Assembly (NCBI GenBank): GCA_036374795.1
Contig: DASUTC010000037.1
Coordinates: 28,661 to 92,660, forward strand
Length of the DNA stretch: 64,000 bases
Origin: Herpetosiphonaceae bacterium
GTDB lineage: Bacteria > Chloroflexota > Chloroflexia > Chloroflexales > Kallotenuaceae
Reading direction: 5' to 3'
A program made the position numbers and the translations under genes. How positions within the stretch are numbered: the stretch's first letter is position 1; each line of letters begins with the position of its first letter. Positions 1 to 8,548 of this stretch are shown here, piece by piece. The notes under the pieces were generated by a model. That model saw nothing but the letters and a program-made list of their open reading frames with translations. It was not told the origin of the DNA and did no database searches.

Positions 1-245
1 GTCGCGCCGCTGAGTGGCGGATCGGGCCGCAGCGCCCAGGGTCCAGGCCCGGTGTTGGCGATACCGTTCGAGAAGCGTAAGATCTCTTGCTGCTGCTGGT
101 TGACAAGCTGGAGATGCGCGGGAACGACCGTGCGCATATCGGGATACAAGCCGCTGGATTGCGGTGCAGCAAAGACGGCTGTTGCCGCGATAATCGACAG
201 ACAGCACAGGGCAAGTAGTGTGACGACCAAGCGACGTTGCTTCAT
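1..245 (-). CDS. Lysyl oxidase-like secreted protein (N-terminal part only)
   Basis: The reading frame starts at the ATG at 245 and runs off the left edge; about 81 residues are visible. A good ribosome binding site (AAGGAGG) lies 6 bases upstream. Residues 1-25 form a signal peptide (MKQRR, a hydrophobic stretch, then an A-x-A type cleavage site near VFAAP). The mature start reads SGLYPDMRTVVPAHLQ, followed by LRFSNGIANTGPGPWALRPD. An LPD-like start followed by an LRFSN-GxxNxGxGPxxLRP segment is what bacterial members of the lysyl oxidase family show before their copper-binding core. That core would lie outside the window, so enzyme activity cannot be judged. It lies downstream of the ABC importer genes on the same strand, 46 bases after the preceding stop codon, and may be cotranscribed. 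Confidence 0.55.
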   Translation of the reverse strand, partial: MKQRRLVVTLLALCCLSIIAATAVFAAPQSSGLYPDMRTVVPAHLQLVNQQQQEILRFSNGIANTGPGPWALRPDPPLSGA

Positions 246-291
246 ATGAGCCTCCTTAGTAGCGATCCTATAACCGAACAGCCCGACGATC

Positions 292-1263
292 CTAGCCGCG
301 CACCTCCTTCCATAATGCCTCGCGCCGGGCATAGCCCTCGGCATCGAGCGGCAGCCCAGGCTCCAGCTTTTGTAATATCTCCGGCGATGGATAGATCGAT
401 CGATCGTGGCGCGTCTGCTCGTCGAGCAGCGCGAGTGCCGAGCGATTGCCCGTGGCGTAGCGCGTGTAGCGCGCCTCTTGCGCCGCAATGTCGGGACGCA
501 GCACGAAATCAAGAAAGGTGTAGGCCGCCTCAGGATGCGCCGCCTCCGCCGCTATCGCCCAGTCATCCTCCCAGATCTGCGATCCTTCGACCGGCACGAC
601 GTACTGCACCGGCACGTCGTCGGCGAGCAGGGCAGCGGCGTCGCCATTCCAGCCAAGCGCCAGGTAGACCGCACCGGACGCCAGCAGCGGTCGGTAGTTT
701 GTCTCGAAGGCGCGCAGATGCGGCTTGAGGTTGAGCAGATCGGCCCGGGCCTGAGCCAGCGCCGCCTCGTCGACAGCGTTATACGAGTGTCCGAGCAGCT
801 TGAGCGCCGCCCCGATCACCTCGCCGGGCGAGTCGAGCACCGTCACGTGGCCGGAGTAGCGCTCGGCAAGCTGCCAGAAATCGGCCCACGAGCGCGGCTG
901 CTCGCGAATCATATCGCGACGATACATAAAGCCGGTGGTGCCCCAGTCTTTGACGACGCTGACCTGTCCATACGGGTCGTGAGCGCGGCCATAGCGGAAG
1001 CGCGGATCGATATAGTGGAGATTGGGCAGACGCGCCGGATCGAGCGCCAGCAGCCGGTGCTCGGCGTGCAGCTCGCGCACGGCATAATCCGGCGGAACGA
1101 GCACATCGGGCGGCGGGCCGGGCGCGCGCATGCGCTCGATAAGCTCGACAGCGCTTGGCACGACCTCCACTGTCACGGCGATCTCGAACGCGCGCTGAAA
1201 CTGCTCGATCGTCAGCGGATTGATATAGTCGGGCCACGAGAGGATCGTCAGCGTATCTTCCAT
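292..1263 (-). CDS. PotD/PotF-like substrate-binding protein without signal peptide
   Basis: The 323-residue product follows the polyamine-type (spermidine/putrescine) receptor pattern along its whole length: WPDYINP near residue 10, a PPDVLVPPDYAV segment, LPNLHYIDPRF, the hinge region DWGTTGFMYRRD, LKPHLRAF, and LALGWNGDAAAL. Such proteins normally capture substrate outside the cell and hand it to an inner-membrane permease. The odd feature is the N terminus: it starts MEDTLTILSWPDY with no signal peptide or lipobox, and an in-frame stop lies five codons upstream of the ATG, so a longer start is excluded. It follows the permease gene by 31 bases and is probably in the same operon. It may be a cytoplasmic ligand-binding protein, or may be exported by another route. 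Confidence 0.75.
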   Translation of the reverse strand: MEDTLTILSWPDYINPLTIEQFQRAFEIAVTVEVVPSAVELIERMRAPGPPPDVLVPPDYAVRELHAEHRLLALDPARLPNLHYIDPRFRYGRAHDPYGQVSVVKDWGTTGFMYRRDMIREQPRSWADFWQLAERYSGHVTVLDSPGEVIGAALKLLGHSYNAVDEAALAQARADLLNLKPHLRAFETNYRPLLASGAVYLALGWNGDAAALLADDVPVQYVVPVEGSQIWEDDWAIAAEAAHPEAAYTFLDFVLRPDIAAQEARYTRYATGNRSALALLDEQTRHDRSIYPSPEILQKLEPGLPLDAEGYARREALWKEVRG

Positions 1264-1294
1264 GCGAAGCTCTTTTCACCCTTGAGCGCGTCTG

Positions 1295-2146
1295 CTACTC
1301 GACACGACGCAGACGCTCGGCCACGAAAACCAGCGTGAGCGTGCCGATCATCAGCAGCACGGCCAGCGCAATCATCACCGGCAGCCGGTTGGCAAAGCGC
1401 AGTTGACTGAACAGATAGACCGGAAAGGTCGGCTCGGTGCCAGCCAGGAACAAGGCCAGCGCGAACTCATCGAACGACACGGTAAACGCGACCAGCCAGG
1501 CCGAAACCATGCTGGGCGCGATGATCGGCAGCACAATCCGGCGCAGCGTGGTTGGATAATCCGCTCCCAGATCCATCGCCGCATCTTCGAGGCTGGCATC
1601 GAAGCCGAGCAGCCGCGAAACCACGATCAGCAGCGTGTACGGCAGCGCTACTACCGTATGGGCAATCCCCACGGTCCAGAGCGAGCGATCGATGTCCAGC
1701 GCGGCGAAAAAGAGTAGCAGCGCCACGGCCAGGACGATAAACGGGACAAAGAGCGGCAGCACCGTCAGCATCACCAGCAGCGTCTTCGTGCGGAACTGGT
1801 AGCGCGCGATCAGCAGGGCGACCATCGTGCCCAGCGCCGTCGCGACGAAGCTGCTGCCCACCGCCACGATCAGGCTGTTGCGCGCCGCGCGCAAGATCGG
1901 GGGCGAGTCGAAGAGCTGCTGGTACCAGCGGAGCGTGAGCCCCTGGAGCGGAAACGAGAGTGACGTGTTGTTGTTGATCGAGAACAAAAAGAGCACGACG
2001 ATCGGCAGATACAGCAGCGCGATCAGCCCAAAGTAGTACCAGGTCAGCAGCGCAGGCGCGCGGCGGGCCGCGCCGCGCTCGCGGCGGAGATCGAGTCCCT
2101 GTGCCCGCAGACGTACTCGCGGCAGCAGCGTTGAACGTCGGGTCAT
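1295..2146 (-). CDS. potC: ABC transporter permease, PotC-like (polyamine type)
   Basis: This is a 283-residue inner-membrane permease with about six hydrophobic segments after a basic N-terminal extension of roughly 30 residues. The cytoplasmic EAA loop that docks the ATPase is visible as EDAAMDLGADYPTTLRRIVLP, about 80 residues from the C terminus. The segment TVSFDEFALALFLAG is typical of PotC/YdcV-type subunits. Its start overlaps the stop of the upstream permease by 4 bases (ATGA), so translation is probably coupled. It would form the heterodimeric channel with that neighbour. The substrate class (spermidine, putrescine or another cation) is inferred from family only. Confidence 0.85.
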   Translation of the reverse strand: MTRRSTLLPRVRLRAQGLDLRRERGAARRAPALLTWYYFGLIALLYLPIVVLFLFSINNNTSLSFPLQGLTLRWYQQLFDSPPILRAARNSLIVAVGSSFVATALGTMVALLIARYQFRTKTLLVMLTVLPLFVPFIVLAVALLLFFAALDIDRSLWTVGIAHTVVALPYTLLIVVSRLLGFDASLEDAAMDLGADYPTTLRRIVLPIIAPSMVSAWLVAFTVSFDEFALALFLAGTEPTFPVYLFSQLRFANRLPVMIALAVLLMIGTLTLVFVAERLRRVE

Positions 2147-3000
2147 TGGACCAGCCTCCGCACGTCTACCAGGCGTGAGGCCAGCGCGACCAGCAGCAGC
2201 GATCCGGCCAGCATGATCAGCGACAGCGCCGCGCCGAAGGGCCAGTTCGCGGCCTTGGTGAAGAAATCCTGAATGATGTTGCCGTACATGCTTCCTCGGC
2301 TGCCGCCGACGAGCAGCGGCGTGACGTATTCGCCGACGGTTGGGATAAAGACCATGAAAAATCCTGCGATCACGCCAGGCAAGCTGAGCGGAAACGTCAC
2401 GCGCCAGAACTGCCGGAAGGGTGTGGCCCCAAGATCGGCGGCGGCGTCGAAGAGCGAGCGGTCGATGCGCTGGAGCGCCGCCAGGATCGGCAGGGCCACA
2501 AACGGAATCCAGACGTAGATCAAGGTGATCACGACGGCGTAGCGATTGTAGAGCAGGATCGTCAGCGGCTGATCGATCAGGCCAACGTACAACAAAAAGG
2601 AGTTGATCACGCCGTCCGATCCCAGCATGATCTTCCAGGCCATTACCCGCAGCAGATAGCTGGTCCAGAACGGCACCAGCAGCAGCACCAGATACAAGCC
2701 CGCATGGCGGCCTGCCCGGTACGCCAGGAAGTAGGCCAGCGGATAGGCGAGCGAAGTTGCGCAGAGCGCCACCACCAGCGCGATCGAGGTCGAGGTCAGC
2801 AGCAGCCGCCAGTAGCGCCCGCCGCCGAAGAGCAGCGCGTACTGCTTGAGTGTTGGCGTCCAGGGCTGAAGCAGCTCGCCCCTCATGTCGGCCCGGAAGC
2901 TGAACGCGCCCATCAGCAGCAGCGGCACGAGCAGAAAGGCGGCCAGCCAGAGCAGCGGCAGCAGATACAGCCCCCAGAACGTGGTGCGACGATCAATCAT
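2143..3000 (-). CDS. potB: ABC transporter permease, PotB-like (polyamine type)
   Basis: The 285-residue permease starts MIDRRTTFWGLYLLPLLW and has six likely membrane helices. The EAA loop reads FDAAADLGATPFRQFWRVTFP and is followed by LSLPGVIAGFFMVFIPTVGEYVTP, a pattern specific to the PotB/PotH branch. It lies between the receptor lipoprotein gene and the PotC-like gene; the 48-base gap and the 4-base overlap fit one transcript. No nucleotide-binding subunit (PotA) is encoded anywhere in the window, so the importer must borrow an ATPase encoded elsewhere. Confidence 0.88.
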   Translation of the reverse strand: MIDRRTTFWGLYLLPLLWLAAFLLVPLLLMGAFSFRADMRGELLQPWTPTLKQYALLFGGGRYWRLLLTSTSIALVVALCATSLAYPLAYFLAYRAGRHAGLYLVLLLVPFWTSYLLRVMAWKIMLGSDGVINSFLLYVGLIDQPLTILLYNRYAVVITLIYVWIPFVALPILAALQRIDRSLFDAAADLGATPFRQFWRVTFPLSLPGVIAGFFMVFIPTVGEYVTPLLVGGSRGSMYGNIIQDFFTKAANWPFGAALSLIMLAGSLLLVALASRLVDVRRLVQ

Positions 3001-3048
3001 ACGTCGGTTGTCGGCGAGCGGCGCAAAGCCCAGGCGCGATCGTGCTCA

Positions 3049-4230
3049 TCAGGGCGCGGCCTTGATCTCAGCCCACATCGCCGTCCATGCGTCGCGCTGC
3101 TCGGCGGTCAGGTTGGGCGTGAAGTTGGTCTTCGACAGGATCGAGGGATCGTCGATCGAGAACGTTTTTTTGAGCGTCTCGTCGGCGATGCTCGCCATCA
3201 CGTCCTGATTGGCATGTCCGTAGTAGAACTGGTTGACCACGTTGTTGCCGGTGGCCTGCGCGAGCTTGGCGTCGAGGAACTTCAAGGCGAGATCATAGTT
3301 GGGGCTGTCTTTGCGGATGCCGTACAGGCCGACCCAGGAGTTGCGTCCTTCTTTTGGATTGGCATACGCCACGGGCGTGCCCTTGCTGAGCAGCTGGGCG
3401 TACGCTCCTTGCCAGGCATAGGCGACCCACACATCGCCCCGCGCCATCGCATCGATCAGCTCAGGCTCGCCGGTCCAGTAGAAGAGATTCAGATCGCGCT
3501 GCTTGGTCCACTCTTCTTTGATCTGCGCCAGCTGCTCATCGGTAATCTTCGTCTCGTCCCAGCCGTGGATATACGAGGAGATGGTGACAGCGCCGGGGCC
3601 GTCGTCCCACATCGAGATGTGGCCTTTGTACTTGGGGTCCATCAGCGCGGCCCACGAGTCGATCCCCTCAGGAACCTTGTCGGTGCGATACAGGATCGAG
3701 GTGAAGCCCCAATCCCAGGGCACGAAATACTGCTTGCCGTTGACCTGCCCGATCGCCTTGAAGCTCTCCGGCAGCTTGTTCCAGTTGGTCAGCTTCGAGG
3801 TGTCAATCTCGGCGACCAGCCCTTCGTCGACGTAGAACTGGAGCCAGCCGGTGTAGATGTGAAACAGGTCGGCCTTGTTTCCGGCTTTCATCTTGGCGTA
3901 CACATCCGCGTCCGAGGAGCCGATCTCGAAGTTGGCCGTCACCTTGGGGTATGCGTTCTTGAAGTCGATCCAGAAATCTGGTGCATCGTAGCCAGCCCAG
4001 TCGAGAACGGCCAGGCTGCCTGTCTGATCGCTCTGGCCTGCCATCGCCGTGGTCTGCTGGCTGGCAGGGCTAGGGGGTGCTGATTGAGTGCCGCCCGCAG
4101 CAGAAGCGCCGGGCGTAGCTTGCGTCTGTGTAGATCCGGTTTCTGTAGGTGCGCCACAGGCCGTGGCAAACAGAGCGAACAGGAGCATGGCTGCACATGT
4201 CTGGACGAGTCGGCGTCGCGATGGCTTCAT
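3049..4230 (-). CDS. potD: Polyamine-type ABC transporter substrate-binding lipoprotein
   Basis: The 393-residue protein begins MKPSRRRLVQTCAAMLLFALFATAC, a lipoprotein signal peptide with the lipidated Cys at residue 25, then a low-complexity Thr/Gly/Ala/Ser linker to about residue 70. The binding domain starts LAVLDWAGYDAPDFWIDF and contains DLFHIYTGWLQFY, FVPWDWGFTSILYRTD, and a C-terminal FYYGHANQDV segment. The domain is of the PotD/PotF class (PF13416-like), anchored to the outside of the membrane. The ATG at 4230 has a strong AGGAGG site eight bases upstream. It is the first gene of the importer operon. The exact ligand cannot be read from sequence. Confidence 0.85.
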   Translation of the reverse strand: MKPSRRRLVQTCAAMLLFALFATACGAPTETGSTQTQATPGASAAGGTQSAPPSPASQQTTAMAGQSDQTGSLAVLDWAGYDAPDFWIDFKNAYPKVTANFEIGSSDADVYAKMKAGNKADLFHIYTGWLQFYVDEGLVAEIDTSKLTNWNKLPESFKAIGQVNGKQYFVPWDWGFTSILYRTDKVPEGIDSWAALMDPKYKGHISMWDDGPGAVTISSYIHGWDETKITDEQLAQIKEEWTKQRDLNLFYWTGEPELIDAMARGDVWVAYAWQGAYAQLLSKGTPVAYANPKEGRNSWVGLYGIRKDSPNYDLALKFLDAKLAQATGNNVVNQFYYGHANQDVMASIADETLKKTFSIDDPSILSKTNFTPNLTAEQRDAWTAMWAEIKAAP

Positions 4231-4554
4231 ATCCAGGTCCTCCTACAACACCTGCCAGCTTCATCGATAGAGGTATCGTCGACATCTGTGCGTTGAACGT
4301 GTTTCCGATAGTGCTCCTAGCGTTGTTTCGCGCCTCCTTACATGTGGTAGCTGAGCGGCAACTCGGTACAGCCTGTCCTGCTCAAGAAGCCGGACGATCA
4401 TAGCCATGCGCCGCCGATGAGATAGAGCCTCAGTGAACTTTAGTATATAAGGTCTGTCAAGGTGCTGTGCTGCTGCACGGCGGACGAGCGCCGACATGGG
4501 CGCGGCGCAGATCCGGCGGTGGTGCGTCATCGGGTGATTGACGCTGAAATGCCA

Positions 4555-4582
4555 GGCGGAGCGCCGACGCCAGCGCTCCGCT
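4555..4582 (-). terminator. Inverted repeat behind the GH13 gene, possible terminator
   Basis: An 8-bp perfect inverted repeat (CGGAGCGC and GCGCTCCG, 8-base loop) sits about 25 bases after the stop of the GH13 gene on the minus strand. The following bases are only moderately T-rich, so it may be a weak or Rho-assisted terminator. The rest of 4231-4606 holds no convincing gene; it should contain the promoter of the importer operon, but no clear -35/-10 pair was recognised. Confidence 0.4.
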
Positions 4583-4606
4583 CTCCGCCGCACGATCGGT
4601 CGCACG

Positions 4607-7600
4607 CTACTGCTTGACCGGAGCGGCCTTGTCTTTCAGCGCCGACAGCAGCCCCTCGACCTGATAGCCTGATTGCTCCGCCGCTGTCTGGAGCCGCTCG
4701 ATCCGGCTGTAGGTTGCGCCGACAGCCTCCGCGACCTTTTTGGTCGAGGCTCTGGGAGCGGCGCTGGCGCTGACCGTTGTTTTTGCCAGCATCGCCCACA
4801 GCAGGCGCTCGAAGGCTTCCCGGTTGAACCACAGCACCTCGCGGTAGCGGTTGACCTGCAAGAGCTGCTGGAAGGCGCTGTCCTTGAACAGTTGCTCCAG
4901 CGTCGAGCCGTTGCCCTGCGCCGCTGCGCCCTCGGCGCTCGGTTGCAGATCGTGGCTGATCAGCAGCTTGATCAGCGCGACCGACCGCCACGCAGCCGTT
5001 TCGTCCTCGCCCAGGTCGCGGAAGACACCCGCGATAATCCGGTTGAGCATCCACTCGTCGATCAGGCTGCGGCTTTGCTGCGCGCCATCGTTGGGGCTGC
5101 TGAACTTGCCCAGGCCATAGGTGAAGAGCCAGCCGAAGAGCGCGCTCCATGGGATCGGATCGCCATCCAGGTTGCGCTGAAGATACTCGTTGGCGGCCTG
5201 GTACTCCTGATCGTCGGGAGCCGAGAAGCGGCGTTCCAGCGCGGGCAGGTGCAGGATTGCCTCTAGCGTCCGGCGCACCTCCTGCGCGAGCGCCGTCGGA
5301 TCGCCACGGCTGCCGGTCAGCTCGCCGATGCCCTGGAACAGCGCGATCGTCTTGGACTCGACCTCGGATAGCAGCGTAGACGCAGAGGGCGCTGCAGCCT
5401 CGTCCTCGGCGCTGGCTGCGCTGGCTTTCTGCGCGGTCTTCGCGGCAGCAGGCTGTGCGACCGCCTTGGCCTTAGCTCCCTCGTCCTGTTTGGCGGATCG
5501 CTGTGTCGTCGTCGCATCCGCCTCAGATTCCAGCGTCGTCACCCGCGCGTCGATCAGGCGGCGGAACAGATCGACGTTGACCAGCTCCTTGAACGGCTGG
5601 TGGATCGGCTGCAAGAAGATCTCGCGCTGCGCCTCCTCGATGCTGGGCACGCCCCGCCCGCCCAACTGTGCGGCCAGGTGCGCGTACTGGCCCCACTCGG
5701 TATCGAAGACCTCGCGGAAGTCCATGAACACGTGGTGCTGGTACGCGCCAAGCTCGATGTACAGGCCGCGCTCGTACAGCTCTTTGCCGCTCCGAAGATA
5801 CTCCAGCCCGGAGATCTGATCGCGGAAGATGTAGTAGCAGCGCTCGTCGGCGTTGAGCGCCAAGCCATCGCCCAGCGTGCGCTGTACCAGCCTGCGATCG
5901 CCGCCCTGGTCGTTTTTGACCGAGTACGCGACCGAGGTTTTGATCCAGCCGCGCGTCGTGGCGTATCGGTTGTGGTACAGCACCAGCGTGCGATCGTCGC
6001 CGAAGCGATTCGAGTAGGCGAAGACATCTTCGTTGACGCCGCCTTCGGGCATGTAACAGTCGTAGAGCAGGAAGTGCTCGGCGGCGGCGAAGAGGTAGCG
6101 ACGATGCAGCAGCGGGAAGATCTCACGCTCATGGCGCTGGATCAGATAGCTGTCGGGCTGCTCGTCCCAGTAGGCGCGGCGATACTCCATGCCGTACTTC
6201 TCGGTAAAGCCCTCGACCTGGCCGTGGCCGAACATCGGCAATCCCGGCATCGTCACCATCACCGTGCAGATGCCGAAGTACTTATCGTCCTTGCCGAACT
6301 GCTCGACCGCCGTGCGCTCGTCGGGGTTGTTCATGAAGTTGACAAAGCGCTTCAAGATCTCAGGATCGAACTCCAGCGTGTTCTTCATCACCTGGCGATA
6401 CTTGGCGTTCTCCTCGTCGCGCAGCAGGTTCATAAAGGCGCTGTTATAGACCCGGTGCATGCCCAGCGTGCGCACGAAGTAGCCTTCCATCAGCCAGAAC
6501 GCCTCGGCCAGCAGCAGCGTGTCGGGCGCTTCCACCGCCGCGCGATCGACGACCTCGCGCCAGAACTCGTGCGGCATCAGCGCGTCGAACTGCGCCTTGG
6601 TGATGCCGAACTCGGAGCGTGAGGCAATCGCGCCGCCCGATCCCGGCTCAGGGAACCACAGCCGCTGGATATGGCGCTTGGCAAGCGTCATCGCCGCGTC
6701 GAAGCGAATCACCGGGAACTGCCGCGCAACATGCAGAATCGTCTGGATCACCGCCTCGCGCGCCTCAGGATGGAGGTAGTTGATCTGCGCGGTATCGTTC
6801 CAGGGCATGCTCGTGCCGTCGTTGCCGTGGTAGATATACTGCGCCTCGCCGGACCAGCGATCGACGCGCTTGAAGACCACGGCGGCATCGCTGCGATCGT
6901 AGTAGTGATCTTCCAGAAAGATACCGATCCGCTCGTCCCAGGAGAGATCGGGGCCGTTGAAGCTGTAGGACGGATACGGGCTGTAGTCGAGCTTGATGAA
7001 CCATTCGGGATGCTCGATCACCCAGCGCCCATCGATGCCGGTGTGGTTGGGCACCATGTCGCTGGCGAGCCGAATGCCGCGCTGCCACGCGCGCGCTTTG
7101 AGATGTTCGACCGCCGCGTCACCGCCGAGATCCGCCGCGATCTGGTAGTCCAACAGTGAGTAGGCCGAGGCGACGGCGTCCTGGTTGCCCATCAGCTGCT
7201 TGATCGTCTTCGAGGCGGTGCTGCGCTCCCACAGGCCGATCAGCCAGAGGCCGGTGATGCCCCAGCGCGCCAGCGTATCCAGCTCCTGATCCGGGATCTG
7301 ATCGAGCCGATGGATCGGACGCTGGTACTTCTTTGAGAGCTGGTCGAGCCAGACGAAGGCGTTTTTAGCGATCAGCACCAGGCGCGGCATCCAGTCGCGA
7401 TCGGGCGTGAAGCGCTCTAGCTCGTGCTCCTGGCCGGTAAAGCTATAAACCTCGACGGGACCACCGCCGCCGGGGCCGCCCGCGCCGATGAAGACCATCT
7501 TCTCTTCTTCTTTGATCAGATCGAGGCTGCTGAGCAGGCGGTAGAGATAGCTGCCGAGTATTCCGCTCCAGCGGCCAAGCAGGAACTCAAGCTGGCCCGC

Positions 7601-8278
7601 AAGCGAGTTCGGCATAGCGAGCGCCGGGCTGCGCAGGATCGCCAGCAGACTCTCGTTGCGCGGGCCGAAGCCAGGCTGGCTATCGAAAAATTCGTGCAGC
7701 CCGTCGATCATGCCCTGGTAGGGGGTCTGCGCTTCGAGCGTCGCGTCGTCGAAGAGTTCAAGGAAGGGCTGGTACGCCGGGTTGGCGTTTGCCAGCCAGA
7801 GCATCAGCATCTCTTCGAGCACAATCTCGCGATGCGCAACGCCATCGGTTGTGTCGCTCATGTACTCGTCGAGCGTCACGTCGCCGCGATAGACCGCAAC
7901 CGGCGGAAACTCGTCGGCGAAGGCGCGCAGCGTACGGTCGACCTCCGCGCTACCGAGCCGCTGGTCGAGCGCTTCCAGGGCTTGCTGGATCACCTGCGGA
8001 TTTTTTTGCTGGCGATACTGGTCGATCACCATGTGCAGGATCTCGTCGATCAGGCCCATCGCGTTGATCTGGCCCGCGCTGACGGCGCGCTCAGGAAAAT
8101 TGATCACATCTCGCTGGTCGTTGATGCGCTGCGCGAAGACACGAGCGGCATGAAAATTCGCGATGATCACGCTGCCGCGCGTAGAAAAGAGCGTCTCATC
8201 GAACTGGTAGCGCTCTCTGGCCGCGCGCGAGACGTGAAATTCCATCGTTCTCCCAACGTATCCAACCTGCTGTTCCAT
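4607..8278 (-). CDS. Giant cytoplasmic alpha-amylase family (GH13) protein
   Basis: The product is 1223 residues from the ATG at 8278, which has a GGTGAGG site; the frame is open 27 codons further to a GTG with no ribosome binding site. Residues 1-330 are a helical region without recognisable domain and without signal peptide. A GH13 (beta/alpha)8 barrel follows: region I DMVPNHT (407-413), region II IRFDAA with the expected nucleophile Asp527, region III LLLAEAFW with the acid/base Glu592, and region IV NFMNNPDE with Asp653. The usual His before the last Asp is replaced by Pro, as in GlgE-like enzymes. After a C-terminal sheet domain comes an Ala/Lys/Gln-rich linker and a helical tail of about 250 residues. 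It probably acts on storage glucan or maltooligosaccharides inside the cell; the reaction type is unknown. Confidence 0.8.
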   Translation of the reverse strand: MEQQVGYVGRTMEFHVSRAARERYQFDETLFSTRGSVIIANFHAARVFAQRINDQRDVINFPERAVSAGQINAMGLIDEILHMVIDQYRQQKNPQVIQQALEALDQRLGSAEVDRTLRAFADEFPPVAVYRGDVTLDEYMSDTTDGVAHREIVLEEMLMLWLANANPAYQPFLELFDDATLEAQTPYQGMIDGLHEFFDSQPGFGPRNESLLAILRSPALAMPNSLAGQLEFLLGRWSGILGSYLYRLLSSLDLIKEEEKMVFIGAGGPGGGGPVEVYSFTGQEHELERFTPDRDWMPRLVLIAKNAFVWLDQLSKKYQRPIHRLDQIPDQELDTLARWGITGLWLIGLWERSTASKTIKQLMGNQDAVASAYSLLDYQIAADLGGDAAVEHLKARAWQRGIRLASDMVPNHTGIDGRWVIEHPEWFIKLDYSPYPSYSFNGPDLSWDERIGIFLEDHYYDRSDAAVVFKRVDRWSGEAQYIYHGNDGTSMPWNDTAQINYLHPEAREAVIQTILHVARQFPVIRFDAAMTLAKRHIQRLWFPEPGSGGAIASRSEFGITKAQFDALMPHEFWREVVDRAAVEAPDTLLLAEAFWLMEGYFVRTLGMHRVYNSAFMNLLRDEENAKYRQVMKNTLEFDPEILKRFVNFMNNPDERTAVEQFGKDDKYFGICTVMVTMPGLPMFGHGQVEGFTEKYGMEYRRAYWDEQPDSYLIQRHEREIFPLLHRRYLFAAAEHFLLYDCYMPEGGVNEDVFAYSNRFGDDRTLVLYHNRYATTRGWIKTSVAYSVKNDQGGDRRLVQRTLGDGLALNADERCYYIFRDQISGLEYLRSGKELYERGLYIELGAYQHHVFMDFREVFDTEWGQYAHLAAQLGGRGVPSIEEAQREIFLQPIHQPFKELVNVDLFRRLIDARVTTLESEADATTTQRSAKQDEGAKAKAVAQPAAAKTAQKASAASAEDEAAAPSASTLLSEVESKTIALFQGIGELTGSRGDPTALAQEVRRTLEAILHLPALERRFSAPDDQEYQAANEYLQRNLDGDPIPWSALFGWLFTYGLGKFSSPNDGAQQSRSLIDEWMLNRIIAGVFRDLGEDETAAWRSVALIKLLISHDLQPSAEGAAAQGNGSTLEQLFKDSAFQQLLQVNRYREVLWFNREAFERLLWAMLAKTTVSASAAPRASTKKVAEAVGATYSRIERLQTAAEQSGYQVEGLLSALKDKAAPVKQ

Positions 8279-8548
8279 GCTAGCCTCACCTATGCATTGA
8301 CCACGGCTCGTCTTGAAGATGGACAAGCCTTGCTCCGGTCGCTGTGTGTCACTCGGCACCTGGCATGGTCTATCCTGGCAAAAAGCGGGAGCGACACCTC
8401 GATCGTGTCTGGCGATGACTGTGCCCTCCTGCTATCTACCAATCGACGCAGCGGCGGTGCTGCGTCGTCGGGTGCGTCTCCGGTATACGGCGGCAAAGGT
8501 CGTGCCGCGAAGTGCCTTCAGCGCGGTGTGTTTGCAAGATCCGGATCG

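Noticed and set aside
2704..4083. A 459-codon plus-strand frame opposite the importer genes
   Set aside because: Antisense to a clear permease and lipoprotein; composition is that of a shadow frame.
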